From NCBI GenBank assembly GCA_002428685.1, contig DIXL01000106.1, positions 325-14,759 on the forward strand: a stretch of DNA of 14,435 bases, read 5' to 3'. Source of the stretch: Cloacimonetes bacterium UBA6081. Lineage in GTDB: Bacteria > Cloacimonadota > Cloacimonadia > Cloacimonadales > Cloacimonadaceae. The notes below the pieces were generated by a model that saw nothing but the letters and a program-made list of their open reading frames with translations, was not told where the DNA came from and made no database searches. The first letter of the stretch is position 1. The number at the start of each line of letters is the position of its first letter. A program made the position numbers and the translations under genes. Positions 14,355 to 14,435 of this stretch are shown here, piece after piece.

Positions 14355-14435
14355 CCTGGAGTTTGGACATTTTACGTAATTACTAAAGAAAAAGCTTGAC
14401 ATACATACGCTCTATGCAATCATGGCTCTAAACTA

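Noticed and set aside
14396..14424. Plus-strand promoter at the right edge (TTGACA)
   Set aside because: No acceptable -10 at 16-18 bases and the window ends before any gene could be seen.

Overview
The window looks like a chromosomal segment from an uncultured anaerobic, diderm bacterium of the FCB group, most likely Candidatus Cloacimonadota (WWE1). The reasons are three secreted proteins with the same Por/FlgD-like C-terminal beta-sandwich domain, an MlaE-type lipid permease, a compact Rrf2-NifS-NifU iron-sulfur operon, and families of GC-rich palindromic repeats in a moderately AT-rich background. The lineage is an inference from these traits; no marker gene is present.

Layout. All protein and tRNA genes lie on the minus strand, so transcription runs from high to low coordinates. 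Positions 1-220 and 14153-14354 hold copies of the same modular hairpin repeat. A four-tRNA operon (initiator Met, elongator Met, Arg, His) occupies 13463-13877 behind a strong promoter. Next come a ROK sugar kinase (12468-13367), a 117-residue secreted protein that is essentially a lone C-terminal sorting-type domain (12051-12404), an MlaE-family permease (11259-12023), and an overlapping ABC-ATPase-like protein whose nucleotide-binding motifs are almost all lost (10624-11259). A promoter at about 10474-10501 then drives an Rrf2 regulator, a NifS-like cysteine desulfurase and an IscU-type scaffold with an unusual C-terminal extension (8212-10439). Below this are a 1598-residue multidomain subtilisin-like secreted protease (3322-8118) with a clear terminator, a 0.7-kb stretch with no convincing gene (2547-3230), and a 742-residue secreted beta-propeller-like protein (318-2546).

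How the genes work together. The Rrf2-NifS-NifU cluster is a minimal self-regulated Fe-S assembly operon: desulfurase gives sulfur, scaffold builds the cluster, and the regulator probably senses it. The permease and its partner should act in lipid movement between inner and outer membranes, but the partner looks catalytically dead and no MCE-domain (MlaD) gene follows. The two large extracellular proteins and the small domain protein share a terminal fold that suggests one export or anchoring route.

The points most worth a second look are the degenerate ATPase, the desulfurase with Tyr at the usual PLP-stacking His position, the scaffold fusion, the stand-alone C-terminal domain, and the modular hairpin repeats, where a paired base change between copies preserves a stem.
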